45,232 bases of DNA from an uncultured Bacilli bacterium. Its GTDB lineage: Bacteria; Bacillota_I; Bacilli_A; RF39; UBA660. Of the stretch, positions 23,311-32,456 are shown piece by piece. Position numbers and translations under genes: made by a program. The notes beneath the pieces were generated by a model that made no database searches, had not been told where the DNA came from, and saw only the letters and a program-made list of their open reading frames with translations. Within the stretch, counting starts at the first letter, position 1; each line of letters begins with the position of its first letter. The stretch is taken from contig CALVKO010000004.1 in the NCBI GenBank assembly GCA_944332725.1, positions 1 through 45,232 on the forward strand. Reading direction: 5' to 3'.

Positions 23311-25170
23311 ATGAAAAAAATACTGTTATTATTATTTTTCTTCTTTATTCCTAAAGTTGAAGCTTATAATATTATTAATTATAAAATAGAAATGACAGTT
23401 TTAGAAAATGGTAATGTCAATGTTATCGAAATGTTTCAAATGACTGGTGATTATAATGGCTTTGAAAGAAATATAAAATATCGAAATAATTATGAAGGTT
23501 ATCGAGGTGACTCATTAATTGTATTTGATAAACAACTTTATAACAGCAGTGGAATTAATTTAAATGAAGTTAGATCAATTGATTATTCATCTACTATTTC
23601 AAATATTGAAATCATTGAATCTGGTGATTTATTTAAAGAATCAAAAGATGCTACTAAAGGAGATTATGGTGTTTATAAAATAATCGATTATGATGATACC
23701 AAAAGTATTAAAATATATAATTCATCCAAAATGAATAAAGATTTTTATATTGATTATACTTTGAAAAATGTTGTTATTACTCATAATGACATATCAGAAA
23801 TAATGTTTCCTATTTTTTATAATATGGATGAGGTAATCGATAATTTTGAACTTATTATAAATATTCCTAATAATAAAGATACATTAGAAATATGGACTCA
23901 TGGTCATGATAATAATGTTACAAAAATAAGCAATAATACAATAAAATTAAATATGACAGATATGGATACAAATGACTATTTTGATTTTAGATTAGTATTT
24001 GATAAAATTGAAACTAATAAAGTATCAAATCAAGATGCTTTTGCAAAAATTGTTGAATTAGAAGATAATTTAAATATCGATTTTAATGATAAAACTAATG
24101 CGGAATATGAACAATTAAAAGAAGCAGCATATGAAGCAGTAAATAAAGTTGAAAACACTTTAAATATTAACGATTATAATAATGCTTATGAAATAGTTAA
24201 TTCGTTAAATGATAAAGATGAATTAAAAACACAATTATTAGTAAAACTTATGAATGTCGAACCTAAAATTGATCGTAGAAATGATATTATAAAAGTTATT
24301 TTAACTAGTATATTAACTATTTGGATAATCGGTAATGTTGTAATTTTATATAATATTTATAAAAAATATAATAAAAAAACAATAAAATATAAATATTATG
24401 ATGAAATACCAAATGATTATAATCCTACTATTGTAGGTTATCTAATGCACAAAAAAATAACTAATGATGATTTAGTGGCTTCAATATTATATTTAATAGA
24501 TAAAAAAGTAATTATTTTTGAAAAAAACAAAAGTGATTACATATTAAAAAAAGGTAAATACAAGGAAATATTACCAAGTGAAGAATGGTTATTAAAATTG
24601 TTGTTTGATGATAAAAAAGAAATAAGTTTAATTAATTTTGAACATAAGGCTAAAAATTATGAAGAGTTTCTAAATTTATATTCTAATTGGCTTAATGTCG
24701 CAACAAACGAAGCAGAAGATAGAGGATTTTTTTATGACACTTTTTCAATTAAATTAATTGGTATTATTTATTCATTAGTTGGAATGATAATAAGTTTATT
24801 TTTAATTGGTAAAGATACTTATTATTCATCATTAATTGTATTATTTATTTCTATTATTTCACTTGTTTATTATATTAATTTTTATAAAAGAACTTCCTTA
24901 GGTTGTATGGAATATTCTAAATGGAATGGTTTTAAAAGATATATGGAAAAATTTTATACTTTTAATATTGAAGATTTACCAAAAGATATGAATAAATATA
25001 TAATTTATTCAATTAGTTTAGATTGTGATTATAATTTGAGTCGAGTAGTTAAAATAGATGATTATATTTATGATTTATATGATTCTATAATCTATACTAT
25101 TAATACGGCATATTTAACAAAAAAAAATATGTATACAAAATATTCATCTATAAATAAAAACAAACTTTAA
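23311..25170 (+). CDS. DUF2207-type large membrane protein
   Basis: A signal peptide (1-18, ending KVEA) precedes an extracytoplasmic domain of about 200 residues with NYKIEMTVLENGNVNVIEMFQ and GFERNIKY, typical of the DUF2207 (predicted membrane protein) family. A membrane helix lies near 329-349, a cytoplasmic region follows with NPTIVGYLMHKKITNDDL and ASILYLIDKKVI, and two more helices lie at about 480-520. The length of 619 aa fits. AGGAGG precedes the ATG. It is paired with lemA. Its function is unknown; an envelope role is inferred. Confidence 0.85.
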   Translation: MKKILLLLFFFFIPKVEAYNIINYKIEMTVLENGNVNVIEMFQMTGDYNGFERNIKYRNNYEGYRGDSLIVFDKQLYNSSGINLNEVRSIDYSSTISNIEIIESGDLFKESKDATKGDYGVYKIIDYDDTKSIKIYNSSKMNKDFYIDYTLKNVVITHNDISEIMFPIFYNMDEVIDNFELIINIPNNKDTLEIWTHGHDNNVTKISNNTIKLNMTDMDTNDYFDFRLVFDKIETNKVSNQDAFAKIVELEDNLNIDFNDKTNAEYEQLKEAAYEAVNKVENTLNINDYNNAYEIVNSLNDKDELKTQLLVKLMNVEPKIDRRNDIIKVILTSILTIWIIGNVVILYNIYKKYNKKTIKYKYYDEIPNDYNPTIVGYLMHKKITNDDLVASILYLIDKKVIIFEKNKSDYILKKGKYKEILPSEEWLLKLLFDDKKEISLINFEHKAKNYEEFLNLYSNWLNVATNEAEDRGFFYDTFSIKLIGIIYSLVGMIISLFLIGKDTYYSSLIVLFISIISLVYYINFYKRTSLGCMEYSKWNGFKRYMEKFYTFNIEDLPKDMNKYIIYSISLDCDYNLSRVVKIDDYIYDLYDSIIYTINTAYLTKKNMYTKYSSINKNKL

Positions 25171-25181
25171 CGTTTGTTTTT
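25156..25181. terminator. Bidirectional terminator between convergent genes
   Basis: AAAAACAAAC and GTTTGTTTTT surround TTTAAC, with T or A runs on both sides. It ends both the DUF2207-type gene and the minus-strand gene at 25181. Confidence 0.8.
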
Positions 25182-25423
25182 TACATCATTTGATAATTTG
25201 AATTATTATAAGGATTGTTATTAATTACTGCTTCTAAAGCACTTACTCTTTTTTCTAGGTTGCTTAATTGCGTAATAAAATCATTATTAATATTTTGATT
25301 ACTCATTTGATTATTCATAGGATAATTATTCATTTGGTAAGGCATTTGATTAGGAATAGGCATCATTGGCATCATTGGCATAGCTCCCATATATTGCATA
25401 CCACAATCGCGATCTTTTTTCAT
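25181..25423 (-). CDS. Met/Asn/Pro-rich 80-aa protein, coat-like
   Basis: This is a low-complexity protein: after KKDRDCGMQYMG come repeats of MPMMPMMPIPNQM and NNYPMNNQMSNQNINN, then a short coiled coil (TQLSNLEKRVSALEAVI) and an Asn/Tyr tail. AGGAGG stands eight bases before the ATG, so it is clearly translated. Such compositions occur in spore coat proteins and in surface proteins of Bacillota; the sspI gene nearby makes a coat role possible, but this is inference only. Confidence 0.75.
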   Translation of the reverse strand: MKKDRDCGMQYMGAMPMMPMMPIPNQMPYQMNNYPMNNQMSNQNINNDFITQLSNLEKRVSALEAVINNNPYNNSNYQMM

Positions 25424-25497
25424 AAGTTTCCTCCTTTGTTTCTAATTAATTATATGCTTTATTAGAAAAATGGTGTATAATAATAACTGGTGATGTT

Positions 25498-26142
25498 ATG
25501 CGATTAAGAAATAAAAAAGGAGCACAAGATATAATAAGTAAGAGTGAATATTATGTTGATAGCCCTATTGAACATAAAGGTGAGTTTAATAAACTTTTTA
25601 AAAATAACCATAATATTGAAATTGAAATAGGCATGGGCAAAGGAAATTTTATTATAAATAAAGCATTAGCCAATCCCAATATAAATTATATAGGTATTGA
25701 AAAATATCCAACAGTTCTATTAAGTGCTTTTAAAAAATTAAATAATTTAAAATTAGACAATTTAAAAATTATCTGCATGGATGCAAGTGAAATCGATGAA
25801 GTTTTCGATAAGGAAATTAGTAAAATTTATTTGAATTTTTCAGATCCTTGGCCTAAGAAAAAACATGCTAACAGAAGATTAACTAGTCCAATATTTTTAG
25901 AAAAATATAGAAAAATATTTAAAGGCGATTGTGTAGTTGAAATGAAAACTGATAATAAAAACTTATTTGAATATTCTTTAGTTACTTTTAGTAAACAAGA
26001 TTATTCATTTGAAGAAGTTAAATTAGATTTATATTCAAATCTAAACGTAGATAATATTCAAACAGAATATGAGAAAAAATTTGTCAGTTTAGGACTACCT
26101 ATTTACAAATTAAAAGTAATCCATAAAATTTCAAAAAAATAA
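25498..26142 (+). CDS. trmB: tRNA (guanine-N7-)-methyltransferase
   Basis: TrmB methylates G46 in the variable loop of tRNAs using S-adenosylmethionine. EIGMGKGNF is the SAM-binding loop, and LNFSDPWPKKKHANRRL is the family signature. The length of 214 aa is normal. GGTGATG precedes the ATG, with TATAAT about 20 bases before it; the start agrees with the conserved MRLRNKKGA. Confidence 0.95.
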   Translation: MRLRNKKGAQDIISKSEYYVDSPIEHKGEFNKLFKNNHNIEIEIGMGKGNFIINKALANPNINYIGIEKYPTVLLSAFKKLNNLKLDNLKIICMDASEIDEVFDKEISKIYLNFSDPWPKKKHANRRLTSPIFLEKYRKIFKGDCVVEMKTDNKNLFEYSLVTFSKQDYSFEEVKLDLYSNLNVDNIQTEYEKKFVSLGLPIYKLKVIHKISKK

Positions 26143-26193
26143 TTGCCAAAATATTGAAAATTTTGCTATAATATATATAAGTAGGTGAGACAA

Positions 26194-26793
26194 GTGAAGA
26201 AAATACTGCTACTTAGTTTACTGCTTTTATTATGTGGTTGTTCGATAGTAAGAATTGATACTAGTAATATAGATAATATAGTAGAAGTTGTTTTATCGAA
26301 GGATAATAATTTATATAATCAAATAGGAAAAGGGTATAAATATTATGTTCCAAGAGGAGTATCTTACATGGATACTAATGATTATAATGATGTTTTATAT
26401 TCTAATGGTGACTATTATTATTTATATATAGATGTTATAAGTTATTATTATGATGTAGTAAAAGATTATCAAGAAAATGAAGAAGCTTATTATTCAAAAA
26501 AAATAGATATTAATGATAAAATAGGATATTTGGAAATTAACGAACAAAAAAATGGTCGATATTTTATAGAATTTATGTATAATTATTCTAAAATGGAAGT
26601 GGAAACAGATTTTGAAAACATTAATGATGTTGTTTTAAATATGACTTATATTTTATCTACTGTTAAATTCAATGATAATATAATAAAAATTATTTTAGAT
26701 GATGATTTTTTAGTTAGTGAAGAAAAATATGATATATTCACATCTAAAAAAGAAAGTAATGACTTTTTAAAACTAGAAGATGAGGTGGAATAA
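26194..26793 (+). CDS. Lipoprotein of unknown function
   Basis: KKILLLSLLLLLCGC is a lipoprotein signal peptide with lipobox LLCGC, so the mature protein is anchored to the outer face of the membrane. The mature part of about 180 residues is Asp- and Tyr-rich, with YYVPRGVSYMDTNDYND as the most striking part. I chose the GTG at 26194, with AGGTGA five bases before it; a GTG at 26185 lies inside this ribosome site. Its stop overlaps the next ATG by one base (TAATG), so translation is coupled. It is the first of four genes to 28100. Confidence 0.8.
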   Translation: MKKILLLSLLLLLCGCSIVRIDTSNIDNIVEVVLSKDNNLYNQIGKGYKYYVPRGVSYMDTNDYNDVLYSNGDYYYLYIDVISYYYDVVKDYQENEEAYYSKKIDINDKIGYLEINEQKNGRYFIEFMYNYSKMEVETDFENINDVVLNMTYILSTVKFNDNIIKIILDDDFLVSEEKYDIFTSKKESNDFLKLEDEVE

Positions 26794-27416
26794 TGGGGTT
26801 ATTTGATAAAGTTAAAAATTTATTTACAGAAGAAGATGAGCCTGTTAAGAGCGAAGTTATTCAAGTAGAAATACCTGCTCCAGCAAAAGAAGAAAAAAAG
26901 GAAGAACCAAAGGTTGTAAAAGAAGAACCTAAAGCACCAATATTTTTTGATGATGAATATTTTAAAGAACTAGAACAACCTAAAAAGGAAGTTAAGTCTA
27001 GTTATTTAAAAGAACAACCAAAAATAATAAAAGAAGAAAAAAGAGTTTTTAAACCAACACCGATTATTTCTCCTGTATATGGTGTCCTAGATAAAAATTA
27101 TAATAAGGAAGATATTAAACCTAAAAAAGAAAAAACAAGTTATTATACTAATACTTCAATAACTATTGATGAAGTTAGAAAAAAAGCATATGGTACTTTA
27201 GAAGATGAATTAGAAAATACTTTAAATAGTTTAGTAATTAAAGAAGAAAAAGAAGAAGCAGATTTATTTGATGAATTAATAGATAAAGATGAAAATATTG
27301 ATATTATCGATGAAGGAATCGAAAATAATATAGTAAAAGATGAATTGGATAAAAAACCAATTACGGAAAGTGAACTATTTGATTTAATCGATAGTATGTA
27401 TGAGAAAGGAGAGTAG
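26793..27416 (+). CDS. Unrecognised disordered, charged protein
   Basis: This 207-aa protein is mostly Lys and Glu with Pro, hence largely disordered. MGLFDKVKNLF at the start could be an amphipathic membrane-binding helix as in division-associated proteins. KPTPIISPVYGVLDKNYNKEDI (about 88-109) is the only ordered-looking part, and the C-terminus ITESELFDLIDSMYEK looks like a short binding peptide. No membrane segment is present. The position in an envelope operon suggests a role at the membrane or septum; this is an inference. Confidence 0.75.
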   Translation: MGLFDKVKNLFTEEDEPVKSEVIQVEIPAPAKEEKKEEPKVVKEEPKAPIFFDDEYFKELEQPKKEVKSSYLKEQPKIIKEEKRVFKPTPIISPVYGVLDKNYNKEDIKPKKEKTSYYTNTSITIDEVRKKAYGTLEDELENTLNSLVIKEEKEEADLFDELIDKDENIDIIDEGIENNIVKDELDKKPITESELFDLIDSMYEKGE

Positions 27417-27418
27417 AT

Positions 27419-27706
27419 ATGGTTATAGATGTAAAAGAATTATTTGTTGTAATATTATTTATTTCTTTGATTATACTAGTAATAACGACAACAGTTGCAA
27501 TGGTTAATTTAATTAAAACATTAAAGAAAGTAAATAAAATTGTCGATGATGTTGATTATAAGGTAAATAAATTAAATGGTTTATTTGATATTATTGATAA
27601 TACAACTGATGTAATTAATACTTTTAGTGATAAAATCGCAACAGGTATATCAAGTGGAATAACTTGGTTATTAAATAGAAAAAAGAAAGGTGATAATGAT
27701 GAGTAA
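27419..27706 (+). CDS. DUF948-like small membrane protein
   Basis: One N-terminal membrane helix (8-30) is followed by an amphipathic helical region (LKKVNKIVDDVDYKVNKLN), the layout of DUF948 proteins. It is 95 aa, shorter than most, and ends in a second hydrophobic stretch and a charged tail. Its stop overlaps the start of the YtxH-like gene, a pairing common in Bacillota. Its role is not known. Confidence 0.75.
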   Translation: MVIDVKELFVVILFISLIILVITTTVAMVNLIKTLKKVNKIVDDVDYKVNKLNGLFDIIDNTTDVINTFSDKIATGISSGITWLLNRKKKGDNDE

Positions 27707-28100
27707 GAAGAAAAGTGGATTTGGTAAGTTTTTATTAGGTGCCGGCATTGGTGCTGGATTGGGAGTTTTATTTGCTCCTAAAAAAGGATCTGAAACAAGA
27801 AAAGAATTAAAATTAAAGTTTGATGAATTATTAGCAAAAGCTAAAGAAGTTGATGCTGATGAAGTAAAAGAAACTATCGAAACTAAAATTGAAGAAATTA
27901 AAGCTGAATTAGAAGATTTAGATAAAGAAAAAGTTTTAAAAATTGCCAAAAAAAAAGCAAACGATCTTCAAGTAAAAGCTGAAGAATTATTAAATTATGC
28001 TATTGAAAAAGGAACTCCTGTTTTAGAAAAAGCTGCTGATTCAGTAAGATTAAAAACTATTGAAGTTACTAAACAAATATTAGAAAAATTGGAAAAATAA
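27699..28100 (+). CDS. YtxH family general stress-type protein
   Basis: GKFLLGAGIGAGLGVLFAPKKGSETRKEL is the YtxH signature: a glycine-zipper membrane segment followed by APKKGxETR. A long charged helix follows (EVKETIETKIEEIKAELED). It is 133 aa. Two ATG codons in a row (27696 and 27699) are possible starts behind AAAGGTGAT. It is the last gene of the 26194-28100 unit. Confidence 0.85.
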   Translation: MSKKKSGFGKFLLGAGIGAGLGVLFAPKKGSETRKELKLKFDELLAKAKEVDADEVKETIETKIEEIKAELEDLDKEKVLKIAKKKANDLQVKAEELLNYAIEKGTPVLEKAADSVRLKTIEVTKQILEKLEK

Positions 28101-28162
28101 AATACCTATAACTTAGGTATTTCAGACTATTGACAAACAAATTATGTTAATAGTCTTTTTTT
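28100..28162 (+). terminator. Two hairpins ending the ytxH operon
   Basis: AAATACCT with AGGTATTT (28100-28122) is followed by GACTATT (28125-28131) with AATAGTC (28149-28155) and a T-run to 28162. The second hairpin with its T-run is the likely terminator. Confidence 0.7.
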
Positions 28163-28212
28163 ATTTTGACTTATATATTATTTACAATATCTTACTTTTT
28201 TTATAAAGTTGA

Positions 28213-28623
28213 ACACAACTTTTTGAAAAAAATAGGGAATTATATTATCAAAAATTAAATGATGTTAGAGTTAAAAATGATATCATTGGATGGATAAAAT
28301 TCTTTTTAGAGGGAATAATAGAAACGGCTAAAATAGCAAAAGAAAAATTTAAAAAAGTTGTAGAACTTACAAAAAAAGTTTATGCACAGATAACAGATTT
28401 AAGAGTTAAATATGATAATGTAAAAAAAATTATCGATTATTTTTATAATGAACCATATTCAACAAGAAAAAAGATATCTGAATCATTAAAAATGCCTGAA
28501 TCTACAGTAAACGGCGTTATAAATGAATTAAAATTAGCTAATATAATACAAGAAACAACTGGTTATAGTAGAAATCAAGTATTTGTATTTTCTGAGTATG
28601 TTGAGATATTCTTGACTGAATAA
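28213..28623 (+). pseudogene. C-terminal remnant of a Fic-family protein
   Basis: The frame opens after a stop at 28210 and has no start codon at its beginning. It reads YYQKLNDVRVKNDIIGWIKF, then FLEGIIETAKIAKEKF and a C-terminal winged helix (STRKKISESLKMPESTVNGVI, then ETTGYSRNQVFVFSEYV). This is the C-terminal part of the longer Fic proteins (DUF4172-Fic type), which usually continue so after the HPFxxGNGR motif. The catalytic part is missing, so the gene is dead. Nothing else is seen from 28163 to 28212. Confidence 0.8.
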
Positions 28624-28624
28624 T

Positions 28625-28730
28625 TTTATAAAACGAAAAATCAAAAAAATTCGTTCTATAAAAAATTATAAAACGAAAAATCAAAAAAATTCGTTCCATA
28701 AAAAAATATAAAACGAAAAATTAAAAAAAT
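28625..28730. repeat. 40-bp tandem repeats, about 2.6 copies
   Basis: AAACGAAAAA recurs at 28631, 28671 and 28711, exactly 40 bases apart. Each full unit contains AACGAA and TTCGTT as hairpin arms (28632-28637 and 28650-28655 in unit 1). The third unit is cut off. There are no variable spacers, so this is not a CRISPR array. Confidence 0.8.
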
Positions 28731-28771
28731 AATGACTAAATCGTAATGGTAATTTAGTCATTTTATTTTTT
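28731..28771. terminator. Hairpin with T-run after the 40-bp repeats
   Basis: AATGACTAAAT (28731-28741) and ATTTAGTCATT (28752-28762) are perfect complements, followed by a T-rich stretch. From here to 28864 no gene is seen. Confidence 0.7.
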
Positions 28772-28864
28772 GCAAATAATAATATTGATTTTTTTATTTT
28801 TAGAGTGATGAATAATTAAACAAAAGCTATGCTTAAATATTACTTATATACCTATCTTAAATAC

Positions 28865-29875
28865 TTATAATTTAGGTATTTTTGTTTTATAATAAGGCAT
28901 TAAACCAATTCTATCTGGTGTATGTTCAGGTAATTGCCAGAATGTATAATCAGGGTAATCATTTCCTTCGATTATACCCGGACCATCTTCACCGATAAAT
29001 ACATCCCAACCAACATATTTTATTTCTGGAACTTCTAATGCTGCTTGTTTAACTAACTCAATAGCTTCTTTGAACATAGGTATTTGAAATCCTTCAAATT
29101 TAACATTTGTATCAGGATGCTTAACATAAGTATGACCACTTTCAGAGTGACCGATTCCTCTAATTTTACCAGTTTTTAAATCGATAGGAGCACATATTCC
29201 TTCAAATCCCATATTATCTAAATAATGACCTCCAGAGCCACTTTTTGATACAGCATATACAATTTCAGGTGTACCATTATCAACTAATGTAACTATTCTC
29301 ATACAATTTACAGCATTTGGATATAACTTATTCATATCTTTATGTTGCTTAATAACTTCTTCAATCATTCTTAAATTTTTAGATTTTATGTAATCATACA
29401 TTTCTTCTAAATCTTTAAAATCATTTTTATTTAATTTTTCAATGCCTCTACCGCTATCTAAATTAAATGGTTTAGCAAAAACAACATCTTTGTTTTTCAT
29501 AAATTTTTTAAATTCTTTTAAATCAGTTTCATCGATATCAATAACTTCTCTTTTTAAATATTTTTTAAATCTTTTATCAAAGAGATTTTTTTTATCGATT
29601 ATGTCTGAAAATTCTTGATTATTTAAAGCCATAATAATTTTTTTATTTCTTACTCTTGTGACATAAGTATCTCTATTTTTATGTTTCATATTATAAAATT
29701 CAAATATTTTATAATCGTGATATCCTGCTCCATATCTAATACCACACCACACCATATCACTAAAGATAAGAAATTTGTTTTTTTTGTTAATGTCGTGTAT
29801 TTCATTAACTGTTTTAAAAAATTGATCGTAGTGCATTCCGCTTACTACTCTTGTTAAATATTTTACTTTATTCAT
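28865..29875 (-). CDS. Sugar-transfer-associated ATP-grasp protein
   Basis: This 336-aa enzyme is of the ATP-grasp type often found in polysaccharide gene clusters (ATPgrasp_ST). VVFAKPFNLDSGRGIEKL is the ATP-binding loop and lysine region; NAVNCMRIVTLVDNG and YAVSKSGSGGHYLDNMGFEGIC form the central grasp; GWDVFIGEDGPGIIEGNDYPD holds the metal-binding residues near the end. No membrane helix. It should ligate a carboxylate to an amine or similar, substrate unknown. GGTGATT stands before the ATG. It is a single minus-strand gene, divergent from the M23 peptidase gene. Confidence 0.8.
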   Translation of the reverse strand: MNKVKYLTRVVSGMHYDQFFKTVNEIHDINKKNKFLIFSDMVWCGIRYGAGYHDYKIFEFYNMKHKNRDTYVTRVRNKKIIMALNNQEFSDIIDKKNLFDKRFKKYLKREVIDIDETDLKEFKKFMKNKDVVFAKPFNLDSGRGIEKLNKNDFKDLEEMYDYIKSKNLRMIEEVIKQHKDMNKLYPNAVNCMRIVTLVDNGTPEIVYAVSKSGSGGHYLDNMGFEGICAPIDLKTGKIRGIGHSESGHTYVKHPDTNVKFEGFQIPMFKEAIELVKQAALEVPEIKYVGWDVFIGEDGPGIIEGNDYPDYTFWQLPEHTPDRIGLMPYYKTKIPKL

Positions 29876-29950
29876 ATAATCACCATATTAATTATAACAT
29901 ATGCTAATGTAAAATAATGAAAAAAATTTAAAAAAATTGTAAAAATATGA

Positions 29951-29956
29951 TATAAT
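29951..29956 (+). promoter_or_regulatory. -10 box of the M23 peptidase gene
   Basis: A TATGATATAATG stretch with TATAAT stands 26 bases before the ATG, with AGGAGATGATG after it. Confidence 0.45.
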
Positions 29957-29982
29957 GTTTAATAGGAGATGATGTATTTAAT

Positions 29983-31212
29983 ATGGTAAAAAAAGTTTTA
30001 TATATAATTTTTATGTTTTGCTTGGTAATTTCTAATTTATATGTACCAGTTGCAGAAGCTAAAACTTTAGGTGATATGAAAAAAGAATTAGAAGAATTTA
30101 AAGAACAATACGAACAAAATAAATTAGAAAAAGAATTAAGTGAAAAAGAAAAGCAAGAAATTGAAGCCAATATAAATTCTATTAATAATAGCATTTATCA
30201 AGCAGGCGAGGATATTAAAAATTTAAATAAAGAAATAGAAGTTTTAACGCAAGAAATTGCTGAGGATGAAGAAGAAATAAAAGATATTTTGTCATTTACA
30301 CAGATTCAAAATGGAGAATCAGCATATTTGGAGTATGCTTTCGGCGCTAAAACATTTACAGATTTTATTTATCGAATTGCTGTTTCAGAACAATTGACAA
30401 GTTATAATGAAGAGTTAATTGAAAAAAATAAGAAAAATATTGAAGATAATAAAAAGAAAACAGAGGAACTTGCTACTAAAAAAGTAGAACTTGCTGAAAA
30501 ACAAGAAGAATTAACAGTTGAATTAAATAAAATAAAGGCTAATTTACAAGAAATTGATGAAGAAGCATTATCAATTGAAGAATTAATTAAAGTTCACGAA
30601 TCACAAATTAAATTATATGAAGATCATGGATGTAAAGATGATGAAGATGTTGAAGAGTGTGGTAAAAACTTTTTACCTCCAGACACTAGTTTCTGGAGAC
30701 CATTAAAAGAGGGGATGATCTCTGGTACTTTAGGGTTATATGGGCCTCGAAGACCTTGTGGTAATGGGGTAAGTTGTTATCACTATGGAATGGATTTAAC
30801 TACTTATAACGCTAATGCTGGAACAACACCGGTTTATGCTGTTGCTAATGGTATGGTTATATCTGTTGTACCACTTAATTTAGTAAATGGTAGACAATGT
30901 GGTGGTATTAAAGTTTATATTCAACATAATGTTAATGGTAAACTATATACTACAGGATATTTGCATATGCATAGTATAAATGTAAAAGAGGGTCAAGTAG
31001 TTACAAAAGATACATTAATAGGTATTATGGGTGGATTTGAATCTTATGATAATTGTTCAACAGGAGGTCATTTACATCTAGAAATATCTACTGGTAGTTT
31101 TGAAAACTTAAATAATGTAACATATTATAGTAAAAGATATGATCCATCAATAAGTATTAATTTTCCATCTAGAGTTAATTCATATTGGTATGATCGAGTT
31201 ACAAAATACTAA
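29983..31212 (+). CDS. M23 (LytM) peptidoglycan endopeptidase with coiled coil
   Basis: This is a secreted cell-wall hydrolase of the EnvC/CwlO-like layout. A signal peptide ends near AEA (residue 26), a long coiled coil (28-220) follows, and the C-terminal LytM domain has HYGMD (His267, Asp271) and HLHLE (His363, His365), all zinc ligands of an active enzyme. The coiled coil in such proteins allows activation by an FtsEX-like complex. The four Cys in GCKDDEDVEECG and PCGNGVSCYH are unusual. The length of 409 aa fits the family. Confidence 0.9.
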   Translation: MVKKVLYIIFMFCLVISNLYVPVAEAKTLGDMKKELEEFKEQYEQNKLEKELSEKEKQEIEANINSINNSIYQAGEDIKNLNKEIEVLTQEIAEDEEEIKDILSFTQIQNGESAYLEYAFGAKTFTDFIYRIAVSEQLTSYNEELIEKNKKNIEDNKKKTEELATKKVELAEKQEELTVELNKIKANLQEIDEEALSIEELIKVHESQIKLYEDHGCKDDEDVEECGKNFLPPDTSFWRPLKEGMISGTLGLYGPRRPCGNGVSCYHYGMDLTTYNANAGTTPVYAVANGMVISVVPLNLVNGRQCGGIKVYIQHNVNGKLYTTGYLHMHSINVKEGQVVTKDTLIGIMGGFESYDNCSTGGHLHLEISTGSFENLNNVTYYSKRYDPSISINFPSRVNSYWYDRVTKY

Positions 31213-31237
31213 AAAAGATATCAAACGATATCTTTTT
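31212..31237. terminator. Bidirectional terminator between the M23 gene and prsA
   Basis: AAAAAGATATC (31212-31222) and GATATCTTTTT (31227-31237) surround AAAC. It serves both convergent genes. Confidence 0.85.
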
Positions 31238-32210
31238 ATTTGTATAATTTCATTGTAGAATCATATGTATCTTTAATTACTTCATCAAGAATATTCATAT
31301 TGTATTTTTCTCTTAATCCAGCCCAATAAATTAAATTATCGTTATCTTCACTTAATAATTCATCAACTAGATTATCTAATATTTTTTCTTTAACATCTTC
31401 TAAAGCAGGTTTTTCTTTTTGACTAACTTTATAGATTATATGATAACCAAATTCTGTTTCAACTGGTTCAGTAGTATATTTACCATTTTCAAGTTTTAAA
31501 GATGCTTCCCAAAATTCTTTAACTAAACCACTTTCATTAGTAAAGTTTTCAATTAAACCGCCTTCACTAGCAGTTGTATCATCTGATTCATCTTTAGCAA
31601 GTTCGATAAACTTTTCTTCTACATTGTCAGTATTACCTAATTTTTTAATTATATCATTTGCTTCTTCTAAAGCTTTTCTTTTAGCCTCTTCTTTTTCAGT
31701 ATCAGTCATATCATCATCAACATCTGGCTTAATTAATATGTGTCTTACTGTTACTTCACCAAATATATCATTTTCATAATATTCATTGATGTCTTCCTCT
31801 TTAATAACATCTGTTTTTAAATAGTTTTCTAATACAGCACTTTGTTTATAGCTATCTTGTAAATCTTTTAAGAATGCTTCAGAACTGCTATAATTATAGT
31901 AAGCTAAGAAACTATTCCATTCATTTCCTGCGCTAGCGTAATATGAATCGTATTGTGCTTGTGCTTCTTCTAAAGCATCTTTTTCCATTTCTTCAGTTAA
32001 TTCTTTTTCAGTAATATAGTTATTAACTAAATTAATTAATACTCCTGTTCCATTAATTTTTTTCATTTCTTCATAAAATTCTTCTGCAGTAAATTGTTTA
32101 CCATCTAATTCTACAACAACTTCTTTACCATCAACTAGTTTAGGCTCGTATTTACATCCAGTAACTAAAAGTGGTAAACACAATAATAGTAATAAATATT
32201 TCTTTTTCAT
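31236..32210 (-). CDS. prsA: PrsA-type foldase lipoprotein (parvulin PPIase)
   Basis: PrsA helps exported proteins fold outside the membrane. The lipobox is LLVTGCK, with Cys at residue 19. The N-terminal SurA-like helical part contains VDGKEVVVELDGKQFTAEEF. The parvulin domain begins at VTVRHILIKPD and contains SEGGLIENF and TEFGYHIIYK. The length of 324 aa is normal. The start is the ATG after AGGATATG-type sequence, with AAAGGAT upstream. Confidence 0.92.
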   Translation of the reverse strand: MKKKYLLLLLCLPLLVTGCKYEPKLVDGKEVVVELDGKQFTAEEFYEEMKKINGTGVLINLVNNYITEKELTEEMEKDALEEAQAQYDSYYASAGNEWNSFLAYYNYSSSEAFLKDLQDSYKQSAVLENYLKTDVIKEEDINEYYENDIFGEVTVRHILIKPDVDDDMTDTEKEEAKRKALEEANDIIKKLGNTDNVEEKFIELAKDESDDTTASEGGLIENFTNESGLVKEFWEASLKLENGKYTTEPVETEFGYHIIYKVSQKEKPALEDVKEKILDNLVDELLSEDNDNLIYWAGLREKYNMNILDEVIKDTYDSTMKLYK

Positions 32211-32351
32211 ATCCTAAATCCTTTCTTTTATTACTTGCAAAATAATTATAACAAATTAAAATAAAAAAAACAATATTTTTTCAATATCTATCACAAAACT
32301 TTCAAAAATCCATACAATAATGTGAAAAGACAAAAAGGAGGATGATTTATA

Positions 32352-32438
32352 ATGTGTTGTAATAACGGAATTTCTGGTGCTGCTATCGTTTTAGTACTTT
32401 TTATTCTTTTAATAATTATACTTGGAGCATACATTTAA
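32352..32438 (+). CDS. 28-aa membrane peptide, YjcZ-like
   Basis: MCCNNGISGAAIVLVLFILL followed by IIILGAYI gives one membrane helix. The pattern (small residues, then VLFILLIII-LGA) strongly resembles sporulation-associated YjcZ-type peptides of Bacillota. AAAGGAGG stands 11 bases before the ATG. It is too short for ordinary gene calling. It is followed by a related gene at 32457. Confidence 0.75.
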   Translation: MCCNNGISGAAIVLVLFILLIIILGAYI

Positions 32439-32456
32439 TATAAAGGAGTAATATTT

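Noticed and set aside
28625..28730. Possible CRISPR array
   Set aside because: The 40-bp units are directly tandem with no unique spacers, and no cas genes are near.
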